Assembly: GCF_000406945.1 (NCBI RefSeq)
Contig: NZ_KE136354.1
Location: forward strand, 1,874,636-1,938,635
Source: Enterococcus dispar ATCC 51266
GTDB lineage: Bacteria > Bacillota > Bacilli > Lactobacillales > Enterococcaceae
Reading direction: 5' to 3'
Length of the DNA: 64,000 nt
Part shown: positions 1 to 8,898 of the stretch, one piece after another
Position numbering within the stretch: position 1 is the stretch's first letter
How the letters are laid out: every line of letters starts with the position of its first letter
Made by a program: the position numbers and the translations under genes
The notes under the pieces: generated by a model
Told to the model about the DNA's origin: nothing
The model's input: the letters and a program-made list of their open reading frames with translations, nothing else
Database searches by the model: none

Positions 1-20
1 AAATTTCTTGAAATTTCAGC

Positions 21-98
21 TTATTGCCGTAGAGAGTTAGCTCATGAAGCTAGATCAAAGAAAAGCGTAGCGGACTTCTCCCAATTAATAATCCTATA
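21..98. repeat. Copy of a degenerate intergenic inverted repeat
   Basis: The stretch starting CTTATTGCCGTAGAGAG is nearly identical to 38968-39000 in the rluA/M23 intergenic region. It is followed by a diverged inverted arm beginning AAAAGCGTAGCG. The element lies between the window edge and the ABC operon terminator. It contains no gene. Family resemblance is read by eye. Confidence 0.55.
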
Positions 99-111
99 AG
101 TCTCTTTACTT

Positions 112-155
112 AAAAAAATGCCTGCTCTCAAAAATTTGAGAACAGGCATTTTTTT
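112..155 (-). terminator. Rho-independent terminator of the ABC exporter operon
   Basis: An inverted repeat with arms AATGCCTG and CAGGCATT, extended by CTCAAA/TTTGAG, is followed on the minus strand by a run of seven T. It overlaps the stop codon of the ATPase gene. Confidence 0.85.
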
Positions 156-837
156 AATTTTCTTTTGATACTGGTTGTAACACACCATCTGTCATTTGCA
201 ATACCCGATCACTCCATTGTGTCATGCGGGGATCATGGGTCACCATGATAGTGGCTTTTTTATTTTGATGGGCTTCATTTACTAAAAGTTTGACAACTTC
301 AAAAGCATGATCCGTATCCAATGAAGCGGTTGGCTCATCTGCCAAAATGACACTTGGATCATTATATAAAGCTCGTCCGATTGCTACCCGCTGCCGTTCA
401 CCACCGGATAAATCACGGGGATATTTATCTTTTAAGTTTAAAATATCCAAAGAACGCAAAATGGTTTCGACGCGTTCTTTATCCAAGTTTGCTTTTTTTA
501 CTTTATCTACTAAGAAAAACTGTTCCTCAATTTTTAGAAAAGGAATCAAATTTGATGCTTGTAAAATAAAGCCGATTTCTTTAAAGCGCAGTTGGCTCCG
601 TTTTTTTTCATTTAAATTGGTAAAATCATTGGCATTAATTAAAATACTGCCACTAGAAGGAGTTTGTAGACCACCAGCAATGGTTAAAAAGGTACTTTTA
701 CCAGAACCAGAAGGACCAATAACAGAGACAAATTCTCCCGGCTTAACTGCAAAATCAATTCCTTTCAACGCAGTAATTTGAGTATGGCCACTACCAAAAA
801 CTTTTTTTACATTATTCATTTCTAAAGCATTTTCCAT
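154..837 (-). CDS. ABC transporter ATP-binding protein (MacB/LolD type)
   Basis: A 227-residue cytoplasmic ATPase that would power the FtsX-like permease encoded just upstream. Walker A (GPSGSGKST), the signature LSGGERQRVAIGRAL and Walker B (ILADEPTASLD) are all present, as is the late His of the H-loop (VTHDP). The start is set at the ATG at 837 because GGAGG lies 8 bases before it; an in-frame ATG further upstream lies inside the permease gene and has no ribosome site. The gap to the permease stop is 4 bases, so the two are co-translated. Family knowledge points to export of peptides, antibiotics or lipids; the substrate is unknown. Confidence 0.9.
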   Translation of the reverse strand: MENALEMNNVKKVFGSGHTQITALKGIDFAVKPGEFVSVIGPSGSGKSTFLTIAGGLQTPSSGSILINANDFTNLNEKKRSQLRFKEIGFILQASNLIPFLKIEEQFFLVDKVKKANLDKERVETILRSLDILNLKDKYPRDLSGGERQRVAIGRALYNDPSVILADEPTASLDTDHAFEVVKLLVNEAHQNKKATIMVTHDPRMTQWSDRVLQMTDGVLQPVSKEN

Positions 838-841
838 TTTT

Positions 842-1921
842 TTAACCTCCAATTGCTGTGATTGGATCAACTTTGGTTACTGTTCGAATTGAGAACAGAC
901 CGCCAATAACAGCTACAACTATTAAGACCACACCATATAAGAGCCAGTCATTTGTCACAATTTGAAATGGCATGGCACTCGGTAGTATCAGACTGGTTAA
1001 AAAGGCCAGTACAGCAGCACCAATAACGCCCATCACACCGACCATGAAAGATTGTGCAATAATCGATTTTGCAATAAAACCAGTTGAAATACCTTCTGCT
1101 TTCATAATGCCAAAAGTTGCTGTTTTTTGTAATGTCATGACGTACATAAAAATCCCAATAACTGCTGTTACTACAATAAATAAGAAATAAATCATCCCAT
1201 TTAATGTCAAGTTTTGAGCTGAGTAACCTGGAATGGCCTCAATAAAATCACCTAATGATAGAGCATCCAAATCTTCTTTTTGAGCGGTTGTTAAATCCGG
1301 ACTGCCTTTTTTGACTAAAATACCATTAATAGGCATTTGGGCTTCAGCTTGTGGTAATTGTCCGTTGTACTTCACATTGACAAATGTTTCTGTGTCTGCA
1401 TATATAACTGGTGTAACCGTATAATAAGTAGCTTTAAAGATACCAACGACTGTTAATTTTTCTTCGTATTTCCCAATCGTAATTTTATCCCCTACTTGAT
1501 AACCTTCATCTGCTAAATTTTGAGAAATAATAATATCATTTTTCTTTAAATCATTACTGCCTTTGGTAACTTTTGGCAACATAAACGCATCTGAACTTGT
1601 ACCAAACAATGTAATATCTGTTGTCTTTTTATCTAATTTGGCAGCACCATTATAAATACTAATCGGTGCTTTTTTACTTGTAGTGTTTACATCATTAAAA
1701 TCTTGCAAAGTTAATTGCGAAGCGTTTAACGATTTATTGGCATCTTTGGCTAAAACCACGGTATCTGCTTGCCAATCTGCGGCGGCTTGCATAAATTCTT
1801 GTGCCAGTCCTGAAGCTAGTCCTGATAACAAGAAGACTACGTAAGAAACCAACAGCATAATCCCAATGATTAAGCCATAGCGTAACTTCGCATAGCGCAT
1901 TTCTTTAATTGCTAAAAACAT
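842..1921 (-). CDS. ABC transporter permease, FtsX/MacB-like
   Basis: A 359-residue membrane protein with one N-terminal helix (about residues 12-35), a large extracellular domain (about 40-240), and three C-terminal helices. This is the MacB/FtsX-like topology, and it pairs with the ATPase directly downstream. Of three nearby ATGs (1930, 1927, 1921) the last is chosen because AAGG sits 9 bases before it. The promoter carries a perfect palindrome (1985-1999) that the neighbouring TetR protein may bind. Such pairs usually act in self-protection or drug efflux; the substrate cannot be read from sequence. Confidence 0.85.
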   Translation of the reverse strand: MFLAIKEMRYAKLRYGLIIGIMLLVSYVVFLLSGLASGLAQEFMQAAADWQADTVVLAKDANKSLNASQLTLQDFNDVNTTSKKAPISIYNGAAKLDKKTTDITLFGTSSDAFMLPKVTKGSNDLKKNDIIISQNLADEGYQVGDKITIGKYEEKLTVVGIFKATYYTVTPVIYADTETFVNVKYNGQLPQAEAQMPINGILVKKGSPDLTTAQKEDLDALSLGDFIEAIPGYSAQNLTLNGMIYFLFIVVTAVIGIFMYVMTLQKTATFGIMKAEGISTGFIAKSIIAQSFMVGVMGVIGAAVLAFLTSLILPSAMPFQIVTNDWLLYGVVLIVVAVIGGLFSIRTVTKVDPITAIGG

Positions 1922-1970
1922 ATTCATCATCCTTACTTATTTACAATTTTATCGCTTGAGTACGTTGTTC

Positions 1971-1999
1971 ACTTTAGCCCTACGGTGACACTTTGTCAC
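1971..1999 (-). promoter_or_regulatory. Promoter with TetR-type operator for the ABC operon
   Basis: On the minus strand GTGACA and TAAAGT are spaced by 17 bases. The -35-like box is one arm of GTGACA-CTT-TGTCAC, a perfect 6-base inverted repeat at 1985-1999. An operator over the -35 region fits repression by the TetR protein encoded upstream. Binding is inferred. The rest of 1931-2190 shows no gene. Confidence 0.5.
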
Positions 2000-2179
2000 T
2001 TTTTCTGCTTGTAAATTGCATTTAACTTAATAATTTCTTAAAATTTATCAGTAAAGAACTCTCTGCTAAACTTGTCAGTGGGAAACGAAATATCTTCTCA
2101 TTCACTCGGGTAACCTTTTTCATTGTTAAACATCACAGTCTGTAAGTTTTCTTCACTTTATCTAAGATATAAATTTTGC

Positions 2180-2241
2180 AAAATAAAAACAAACATTCAG
2201 CTTAAGCGAACATCAAATAATTCTGCTTAAACTAAATGTTT
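2180..2241 (-). terminator. Terminator downstream of the TetR gene
   Basis: Arms at 2191-2207 and 2225-2241 form a 17-base stem with two mismatches, which can be G-U pairs in RNA, around a 17-base loop. On the minus strand it is followed by TTTGTTTTTATTTT. It separates tetR transcription from the ABC operon. Confidence 0.7.
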
Positions 2242-2261
2242 TAACGAATGTTTCCAATTTA

Positions 2262-2861
2262 TTATTTTTGAATACCGTTTTTTAACCATTTAATACGCAT
2301 ACGGTAAACTTTTAGCAACTGCTTTTCGTCCCAGTCATTGACGATAAAAGCCGTTAAAATCTCCATGACAAAATCCATAATTAAAAACAAAAGTTCTTGT
2401 GTTTCTTCCAGCGTATCCAACTCAATATCATTTTTCAAAAGAAGCTCCTGCCATTGTAACACCATAGCATTTTGCCCATCAATGTGATGATTCCGTTTGG
2501 CAAAAACCGCCGGATTTGCTGTCAGCAATTGAATTTGCTGCCATTCTTTGGCAGTTTTACTAAGTACTGCAATTTTTTCTAAATAGTTTGCAATCCCTTC
2601 AAATAAATCATCTGACGTGGTATAAACAGAAGTCAAAATATCGCGATGAACCGCAATAGATGCCTTTTGCACAATGTAATTATGTGCATCAGCTAAATCG
2701 ATAAAGTATTTATAAAAAGTCCCCCGCGACATTCCCATTTTTTCTACAATTTCAGATACTTTCACCTGTGAAATGTGCCGGCTATAAAAAGTTGCCAATA
2801 AAATTGTTTCAACTTTTTCTTGTTTGACAGCAGTGAGATTTAAAAAAGTTGATTTCGGCAT
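2262..2861 (-). CDS. TetR/AcrR family transcriptional regulator
   Basis: A 199-residue regulator. An N-terminal helix-turn-helix (about residues 20-55, with VSEIVEKMGMSRGTFYKYF) is followed by a helical ligand-binding domain with no recognisable ligand. The start at 2861 is supported by GGAGG 7 bases upstream; a longer reading would overlap proC. It lies just upstream of the ABC exporter and in the same direction, but a terminator intervenes, so it probably controls that operon in trans at the 1985-1999 palindrome. The target and inducer are inferred. Confidence 0.85.
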   Translation of the reverse strand: MPKSTFLNLTAVKQEKVETILLATFYSRHISQVKVSEIVEKMGMSRGTFYKYFIDLADAHNYIVQKASIAVHRDILTSVYTTSDDLFEGIANYLEKIAVLSKTAKEWQQIQLLTANPAVFAKRNHHIDGQNAMVLQWQELLLKNDIELDTLEETQELLFLIMDFVMEILTAFIVNDWDEKQLLKVYRMRIKWLKNGIQK

Positions 2862-2874
2862 TTTAAGACCTCCA

Positions 2875-3678
2875 CTAATTTCCAAGCTGTCGGCTTTTTT
2901 GGGTAGCAGCACTTACTGCTGCCATTGCGGCTGCTCGAAGACCCTCAGTTTCCAAAACTTTTACACCTGCGATGGTCGTGCCGCCAGGGGAAGTTACCCG
3001 ATCTTTTAAAACCCCAGGATGTTCGTTTGTTTCAATCACCATTTTAGCAGCACCTAACACTGTTTGTGCTGCAAATTCATAAGCCATCTCTCGTGACATG
3101 CCTTCAAAAACGGCGCCATCTGTCAATGCTTCAATAAACAAATAAACAAACGCAGGACCTGAACCACTTAATCCAGTTACACAATCCATCATCTTCTCAG
3201 GAACAACCTCGGCTTTACCAAAACTACGGAAAATAGCCAAAACCTGCGCAATTTCTTCTGAAGTAACAACTGCATTAGCCGCAACCGCTGACATTGCTTC
3301 TCCAACTAATGCCGGAGTATTAGGCATAACTCGCAAAATTTTCTGAGTTTCTCCCAAACAATCAACCAGCGCATCAATGGTGATTCCGGCAGCTATGGAA
3401 ACCACGAGTTGTTCTTTTTTTATGACTTTTGCGACTTGTGGTAATACTTCCAGTAAAATATTAGGTTTAACAGCAAAAATGATAATATCACTTTTTTGAA
3501 TGAGTTCATCACTATCTGTAAGTGTTTTAACACCAAAATTTCCACTGATTTTTTCCAGAGACGGCTTATAAGCATCATAAACAAATATCGCATCTGGTGG
3601 ATAAATTTCAGCTTGTAATAACCCAGCAAGCATTGCCTGCCCCATATTTCCCGCGCCATAAAATCCTATCGTTGCCAT
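2875..3678 (-). CDS. proC: Pyrroline-5-carboxylate reductase
   Basis: A 267-residue cytoplasmic enzyme for the last step of proline synthesis, reducing pyrroline-5-carboxylate with NAD(P)H. The Rossmann motif IGFYGAGNMGQAML is at the N-terminus, and the family signature is at the C-terminal end (about residues 215-245, with LKDRVTSPGGTT). Length matches the family. The start at 3678 is chosen because GAGG lies 9 bases before it, while the ATG at 3687 abuts that site. The stop lies 13 bases before the TetR start, so the two may share a transcript. No proA/proB is nearby. Confidence 0.95.
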   Translation of the reverse strand: MATIGFYGAGNMGQAMLAGLLQAEIYPPDAIFVYDAYKPSLEKISGNFGVKTLTDSDELIQKSDIIIFAVKPNILLEVLPQVAKVIKKEQLVVSIAAGITIDALVDCLGETQKILRVMPNTPALVGEAMSAVAANAVVTSEEIAQVLAIFRSFGKAEVVPEKMMDCVTGLSGSGPAFVYLFIEALTDGAVFEGMSREMAYEFAAQTVLGAAKMVIETNEHPGVLKDRVTSPGGTTIAGVKVLETEGLRAAAMAAVSAATQKSRQLGN

Positions 3679-3771
3679 TGACTTCATCCTCTCTTTCTTT
3701 TAAGTTTGCTATATTTTTCCTAAAAAAGCTACCATCAGATGAAATTTTACACGAGCAAAATAGAGCTAAAC

Positions 3772-3855
3772 AAAAAGACATCTGAATATGAGCTAACGAT
3801 TACCTCAAAAATTTATATCTGGTTTTGAGTCCGTACAGTTCAAAAGATGTCTTTT
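3772..3855 (-). terminator. Probable long-loop terminator after the GH65 remnant
   Basis: AGACATCT and AGATGTCT form arms flanked by A and T runs about 60 bases apart. The intervening sequence can fold into an inner hairpin (CTCAAAA/TTTTTGAG). On the minus strand it ends in TCTTTTTGTTT. The loop is unusually large, so confidence is moderate. Confidence 0.5.
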
Positions 3856-3862
3856 CAAATTA

Positions 3863-5132
3863 TTATTTTTTTGTAATACTAGGTTTTTCATCAGCCTTAA
3901 TTTCAATGTGATATGTGGTATCCTGAAAGTTAATATTAAAAGCTAATCTTTGCCAATTTTTCGGTAGCCTAGGGTTAACTACCAATTGTCCTTTTTCAAC
4001 AGATAAGCCACCAAAGCCTTTGATAGCTGACATCCACGCACCGCCATTGGCAGCAGGATGAGTACCACCAATATAAATAGCTCCTGCATATTGTTTTGTA
4101 TTTCCCGTTAAATCAACAGTTGCTGTTTTCATAAAATAAGGATATGCCCAATCTTGATTATCAAACTGACAAGCTACTAAAGCATAAATACAAGCACTCA
4201 ATGATGAACCATGTTCAGTTCTTGGTTCATAATACTGCCAATTTTTTTGAATTTCACTTTTCGTATATTCTTCTCCAAATAAATGGAGCATAAAGATAAC
4301 GTCAGCTTGCTTAATAACTTGTGTGTCTGCAGCAACGCCATAAGCGCCACCCCAGTACTCTTTCTCATTTAATAAGCGCTCTTTTACAGTTGTCACAGAT
4401 ACATCTTCTAAAGAAAAATAACCATCAAATTGTTCAATTATACCGTCCTCATTTGGACTTGGCATATACAGCTCATCATAAAATTGTTGAAATTGCTCTT
4501 TTTCTGTCATTGTTAATTCTGATTCAGTCAAAATTTCTTTCAATTGTTCTGGTGCATTTTTTGCTAAAATTTCCCACAGATCAAGGGCAATTTCCATTGT
4601 TTTAAGAGCGATTTTATTGGTATAGGCATTGTTGTAGACCCGCTCGTGATATTCGTCTGGTCCAATTACATCAATCAATTCAAACCGACTTTTTTCGACT
4701 TTGTAGTATGCATAAGAATAATAAAATTTAGCACATTCAAAAATAACTTGTGCTCCGCCAGCTAAAAGTAAACTTAAATCTTTTGTATATTCATAGTATT
4801 GCCAAAAGGCATATGCAATATCACCAGAGATATGAATTTGTTTGTCGCGAAAATAAGTCCGCATGGGACGCTTGGTGAAAATATCAGTCACATTGTAATC
4901 CGATGTAGCATCTTGCCCCAGTTCTTGGCTTTCCCAAGCATAAAAGGCTCCCTTAAACCCATATTCCTTGGCTTTTGCTTGCGCTCCAGGAAGTGTATGA
5001 ATCCGATAAGATAAAATATTTTTGGCAACTTCAGGTAAGACATGCATGAAAAATGGTAGCATAAACATCTCTGTGTCCCAAAAAATTGCACCTTTATAAG
5101 TTTGTCCAGACAATCCTCGAGCTGGTATAGAG
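3863..5132 (-). pseudogene. GH65 family sugar phosphorylase, N-terminal part missing
   Basis: About 420 codons matching the C-terminal half to two-thirds of GH65 phosphorylases (maltose, trehalose or kojibiose type), whose usual length is about 750-780 residues. The substrate-loop motif PARGLSGQTYKGAIFWDTE is at the broken end, and the catalytic acid region GPDEYHERV, NNAYTN and the TEHGSSLS segment are intact. The N-terminal beta-sandwich, the linker and any native start are absent. Reading frame continues to about 5132, where sequence of an unrelated gene on the opposite strand begins directly. Without a promoter or start it is almost certainly non-functional. The original substrate cannot be decided. 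Confidence 0.85.
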
Positions 5133-5732
5133 GCAGATGCTGGTCCCGAGGCAGGTTCTTTATATGCTTATCATCTTATTGAAAATATTTTGCGCGCTAT
5201 TCCAAACATCGATATCGCGTTTGTACGCCCAGTTGGCTTTTACGATAATTTATACGCACATCTGGAAACAATCAAAAAAGAAAATAAAATTTATTCCAAT
5301 GTGGCGGGGTCTATTTTAGGGCGTTATGTTGCGCCAGAAGATATTGCCAAAATTATTGTTCCTCTTTTGGAAAGCACACCTGGTGGTCATACTGTTCATT
5401 ACGCTATTAGCGACACCTTCACATTGAATGATTTTGCTTTGGAACTTAGTCAGCAGTTAGATAAAAAACAAGCACCAATCAAAGTCATTACCATCTCAGA
5501 TGAAGACTATCGTCAAGCTTTACTTAAAAATCAGATACCTACTGCTATCATTGATAGTTTTATCCAAATGAATGCTTATGAACGACAACCCGAAAAAATT
5601 GGCGCTGACTTAGAGCGACATCACCCTGTCTATGATGACGTAAAACTCAAAGATTTTATTAGTCGTTATATCGCAGCTTTAAATGCTCCATCAGCACCAA
5701 AGGCAAAGACTATTGTTAGTGAAAAACCATAA
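5133..5732 (+). pseudogene. NmrA-like / SDR-type NAD(P)-binding protein, N-terminal part missing
   Basis: About 200 codons of the C-terminal part of an NmrA-family atypical short-chain dehydrogenase. In-frame sequence begins around 5133 with ADAGPEAGSLYAYHLIE, followed by IAFVRPVGFYDNL and RYVAPEDIAKII, which match the mid-protein region of that family. The N-terminal Rossmann fold (GATG motif) and any start codon with a ribosome site are missing. The only usable start inside is a TTG at 5190. It abuts the GH65 remnant head to head, so one event seems to have removed the 5' ends of both genes. Confidence 0.8.
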
Positions 5733-5786
5733 TTTTATAAATTATCGTTTTTAAATTGACTCTTAAATAATAATCTTATACTTACT

Positions 5787-5826
5787 AAAAAGCCTACACA
5801 AAACTAATCCTTTGCGCAGGCTTTTT
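5787..5826 (-). terminator. Terminator of the frl/yfcC cluster
   Basis: AAAAGCCT...AGGCTTTTT with a stem of about 15 bases. Two positions pair as G-U only in minus-strand RNA, so it mainly serves the yfcC gene ending at 5902, though it may act in both directions. Confidence 0.8.
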
Positions 5827-5901
5827 CATTTTCTAAAAGTTAAAGTTACAGCAATCTGATTCATTATAATTCTAAAATTTACAGAGTTGTCTGCATTTCA
5901 C

Positions 5902-7311
5902 TTAAAATAATGTAGCAATATAAAGTAAAATCGCCGCAGTGACTGCTAGTATACCAAAAGCTTTCAAACCAACTTTAAACCATTTCGAAAAATTAATTTC
6001 GGCAATAGCCAGACCAGCTAATAAAACGCCACCTGTTGGCGAAATAATATTCATCAAACCATTCCCAAATTGGTTACTTAAAACAATGACATCTCGATTT
6101 ATGCCAAGTAAATCTCCTAAAGGTGCCATAACAGGCATCGTTAATGCAGCAGCGCCTGAAGAAGATGGCACAAAAAATGTTACTAAAACTTGGGCAGCTA
6201 ATAATATGGTCGAAAACATAGCCTTTGGTAACCCACCTAAAAGAGTAGCCAGACTATTCAAAATCGTATCAATAATCATGCCATTTTCTAAAATCACTAA
6301 AACACCTCGCGCCAAGCCAATAATTACAGCAGCGTACGCAAAATCTGCACAACCCTCCACAAAGGCTTCCGCAATTCCTTTTTGCCCAAATTTTGCTACA
6401 ATTCCGGCAAATAACGCGAGTGCTACAAATAGTGCCGAAATTTCTACCATATACCAGCCTTGTGCAATAATGCCCCAAATCATTACCCCTAAACCACCGA
6501 TAAAACCAGCCACAATCAACTTGTCACCGCCAGAAAAAGGTTTGTCTTGTTCAAAATTTTGAAATTTGCTTTTAACTAATTGATCACTCGCATAAACCAC
6601 AGACCTTTTCGGATTCGCTTTTACTTTACGGGCGTAATTCATAGTAAAAATAATTGCAATCGCCGTTAAAATTAACCAACAAATAACCCGATACCATAAT
6701 AATGGATTACCATGAACACCGGCTACTCCTTGAGCAATTAACACATTGAAAGGATTAATGGTGGAACCAACATAGCCTACTTGCGTTCCTAAAAACAAAA
6801 TTAGAATCGCAGTCATCGAGTCATAACCCAAAGAAAACATCAATGAAATAAATACTGCAAATAGCGGAATCGCCTCTTCGCTCATCCCAAAGGTAGAACC
6901 ACCTAAACTAAACAAAATCATAGACAATGGAATCACTAAAATTCCTTTATCACCAAGAGACGTGGCTAAAGAAAAGAGAGCACGATCTACTGCCCCCGTT
7001 TTTAAAATTACACCAAAGGCCCCGCCTACTACCAATACAAAAGCAACCACTTCCACCGCAGAAATAATACCGGCAGCTGGTGCCTCTAAAATAGCGCCAA
7101 ATCCTTGGCCATAACCTGATTTAGCAATTTGATGATAGGTACCGGGAATAACTGTCGTTTTTTCAGTACCATTAATTGTTTCGACTACTGTTTCAAACTG
7201 ACCACTAGGAATAATCCAAGTTAAAATCGCCGCTGCAATAATTAAACCAAAAATTAATGTATAACTGTGGGGAAAGGTAAATTTCTTTTTTGCTTTTTTT
7301 GTTACTTCCAT
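5902..7311 (-). CDS. YfcC family membrane transporter (DcuC-like superfamily)
   Basis: A 469-residue protein with about 11-12 hydrophobic segments. The N-terminal PHSYTLIFGLIIAAAILTWI, then IPSGQF, IPGTYH, FSLGGSTFGMSEE and the late NIISPTGG motifs are typical of the YfcC family, usually annotated as basic amino acid or C4-dicarboxylate carriers. It has a good ribosome site (AAAGGAGG). It is last in a collinear set with frlB, frlD, gntR and an amidohydrolase, so it may import a glycated amino acid or a related conjugate. A palindrome shared with the frlB promoter lies 35 bases upstream. A second YfcC paralogue is at 42831. The substrate is inferred only. Confidence 0.85.
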   Translation of the reverse strand: MEVTKKAKKKFTFPHSYTLIFGLIIAAAILTWIIPSGQFETVVETINGTEKTTVIPGTYHQIAKSGYGQGFGAILEAPAAGIISAVEVVAFVLVVGGAFGVILKTGAVDRALFSLATSLGDKGILVIPLSMILFSLGGSTFGMSEEAIPLFAVFISLMFSLGYDSMTAILILFLGTQVGYVGSTINPFNVLIAQGVAGVHGNPLLWYRVICWLILTAIAIIFTMNYARKVKANPKRSVVYASDQLVKSKFQNFEQDKPFSGGDKLIVAGFIGGLGVMIWGIIAQGWYMVEISALFVALALFAGIVAKFGQKGIAEAFVEGCADFAYAAVIIGLARGVLVILENGMIIDTILNSLATLLGGLPKAMFSTILLAAQVLVTFFVPSSSGAAALTMPVMAPLGDLLGINRDVIVLSNQFGNGLMNIISPTGGVLLAGLAIAEINFSKWFKVGLKAFGILAVTAAILLYIATLF

Positions 7312-7345
7312 TTCTTTTCCTCCTTTGATGCACTTATATACGTTT

Positions 7346-7357
7346 TATAACGTTATA
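7346..7357. promoter_or_regulatory. Candidate GntR operator upstream of yfcC
   Basis: TATAACGTTATA is a perfect 12-base palindrome 35 bases before the yfcC start. Its 10-base core recurs at 11671-11680 before frlB, and both lie near an ACGTTTTA-type sequence. This marks a shared regulator, most simply the GntR protein encoded between them. Binding is inferred. Confidence 0.6.
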
Positions 7358-7370
7358 CAAAACTTGAAAC

Positions 7371-8864
7371 TTATACTTGATAGACTAGCTGGCCATTAAT
7401 ATACGTAGCAATCACTTTTGCCTGCTCTAGTCGCGTAATATCTTGTGTCGTTAAATCTTCATTGAAAATCGCCAAATGGGCTTTCTTCCCCTTCATAAGC
7501 GTGCCACAATCATTTATTCCATTGGCTCTAAAAGCATTTTTCGTAAAACTTTGGAGTAATGTCAGACAATCACATCTACCTTCTGTTTGCCAGAGTTTTT
7601 CCCCTTTTGGAAATTTCCGCCAAACACTACGTATAATTGCTTCGGGCAGGTTCGTCATAAAAAGTGGCAAGTCCGTTCCACTGGTAATCTTCACCCCTGC
7701 ACTCTCCAATGCGTGATAATTAAAAAAGCGGGCTGCGTACTTGGAAGGCAAAACTTTTTCCATATAACTTTTTTCATAGCTTTCATTTAAACCTAATACT
7801 TGGGGATAAATTTCGGCGACAATTTTCCCTTTGGCCATATGTTGCGCAGTTTCTTTAGTGATCATCTCTAAATCGCTAATTGAATTATAAACACCGCTAG
7901 GTAAACGCTTACTATTTTGAGCTAAAATTTCAGCAGCTTTTGCTGCCGCTTTGTCCCCTTCTGTTGTTAAACAACAGGGAATATTTTGGGTATTGCATGC
8001 TTTGACCAAATGAGTAATTTTATCATAATCAATTTGTGGCTGGCCTGATCCAGAATTATAAGCACCATAAGTCTCTCCCGTTTCATCTGCCACAACACCA
8101 TCCACCATAATTTTGGCACCACCAAATGTTACATTTTTAGGAAAAGTAGCTTGTTGGTAATTTGTCAGACGCGGGATATCCAACGGTTCAGCTACGGCTT
8201 GAATATAAAAATGCGTCTGAATTTTCCCTTCTGGTCGCCAGGTAAAATAATCGGCGTTATCAAAAACAATCTCTTTTGATGCTACCACACCACAAGAAAT
8301 CAGTTTCCTTTCATACTCCTGATAAACAGTTGTCAACTCTTCTTTATCTGCTAATAATTCATTAATTAATTTTACAGCGGCCTCTGCGCTGGTACCTGTC
8401 TCATCCAAATCATAACGTAATTTAGCCTGGCTGTTTAACCAACAATATGAGCGATTTTGATCAATACCACTGATTGCACCCGAGTAATTTAAGTCATCTA
8501 AGTCTTGGCTGGTCGGTTTTTCTGACCACCTTTCACAATCAAATCCATGAAAATAGATAGGTCCCCCATGTTTTTTGACTGCTACAGCTTTGATTTTCGT
8601 TAAGGCATCTGCTTTGGTGTGACAAAAACTTAAATCAATTCCCGCCTGCATGCGCAAATAACCGCTAAAAAAGACGTGATTGTCCATTAAACCTGGCATA
8701 ACAAAATCCTCATCATAGCAAAGTAATTTGCGCTGATCCGAAACTGCTCCATATTCCCAGTTAAATTCTTTGGCAATAATCTTGTCATCTTTTATCACAA
8801 TATGACCTTTTTGCACCGGATGAATGCCATCAAACAGATAATTTGTCCGAATAATTGTTTCCAT
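7371..8864 (-). CDS. Amidohydrolase-fold protein (YtcJ-like) lacking usual metal ligands
   Basis: A 497-residue protein with a metallo-dependent hydrolase layout: an N-terminal composite domain, VMPGLMDNH after strand 1, a TIM-barrel core, and a C-terminal SGTDLP Asp region followed by GTLMKGKKAHLAIF. Start 8864 has GGAGG 5 bases upstream. The usual HxH is HVF here, and the usual HAIGD and EH sites appear as TTEGD and SISD, so most metal-binding histidines of the family are replaced (alignment by eye). The reading frame is intact. It lies between gntR and yfcC in the fructosamine cluster. Its reaction is unknown; a deacylating or scaffold role is possible. Confidence 0.75.
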   Translation of the reverse strand: METIIRTNYLFDGIHPVQKGHIVIKDDKIIAKEFNWEYGAVSDQRKLLCYDEDFVMPGLMDNHVFFSGYLRMQAGIDLSFCHTKADALTKIKAVAVKKHGGPIYFHGFDCERWSEKPTSQDLDDLNYSGAISGIDQNRSYCWLNSQAKLRYDLDETGTSAEAAVKLINELLADKEELTTVYQEYERKLISCGVVASKEIVFDNADYFTWRPEGKIQTHFYIQAVAEPLDIPRLTNYQQATFPKNVTFGGAKIMVDGVVADETGETYGAYNSGSGQPQIDYDKITHLVKACNTQNIPCCLTTEGDKAAAKAAEILAQNSKRLPSGVYNSISDLEMITKETAQHMAKGKIVAEIYPQVLGLNESYEKSYMEKVLPSKYAARFFNYHALESAGVKITSGTDLPLFMTNLPEAIIRSVWRKFPKGEKLWQTEGRCDCLTLLQSFTKNAFRANGINDCGTLMKGKKAHLAIFNEDLTTQDITRLEQAKVIATYINGQLVYQV

Positions 8865-8898
8865 GATTCCTCCTTTTAGCAAATAGCTTTGTGGCGAA

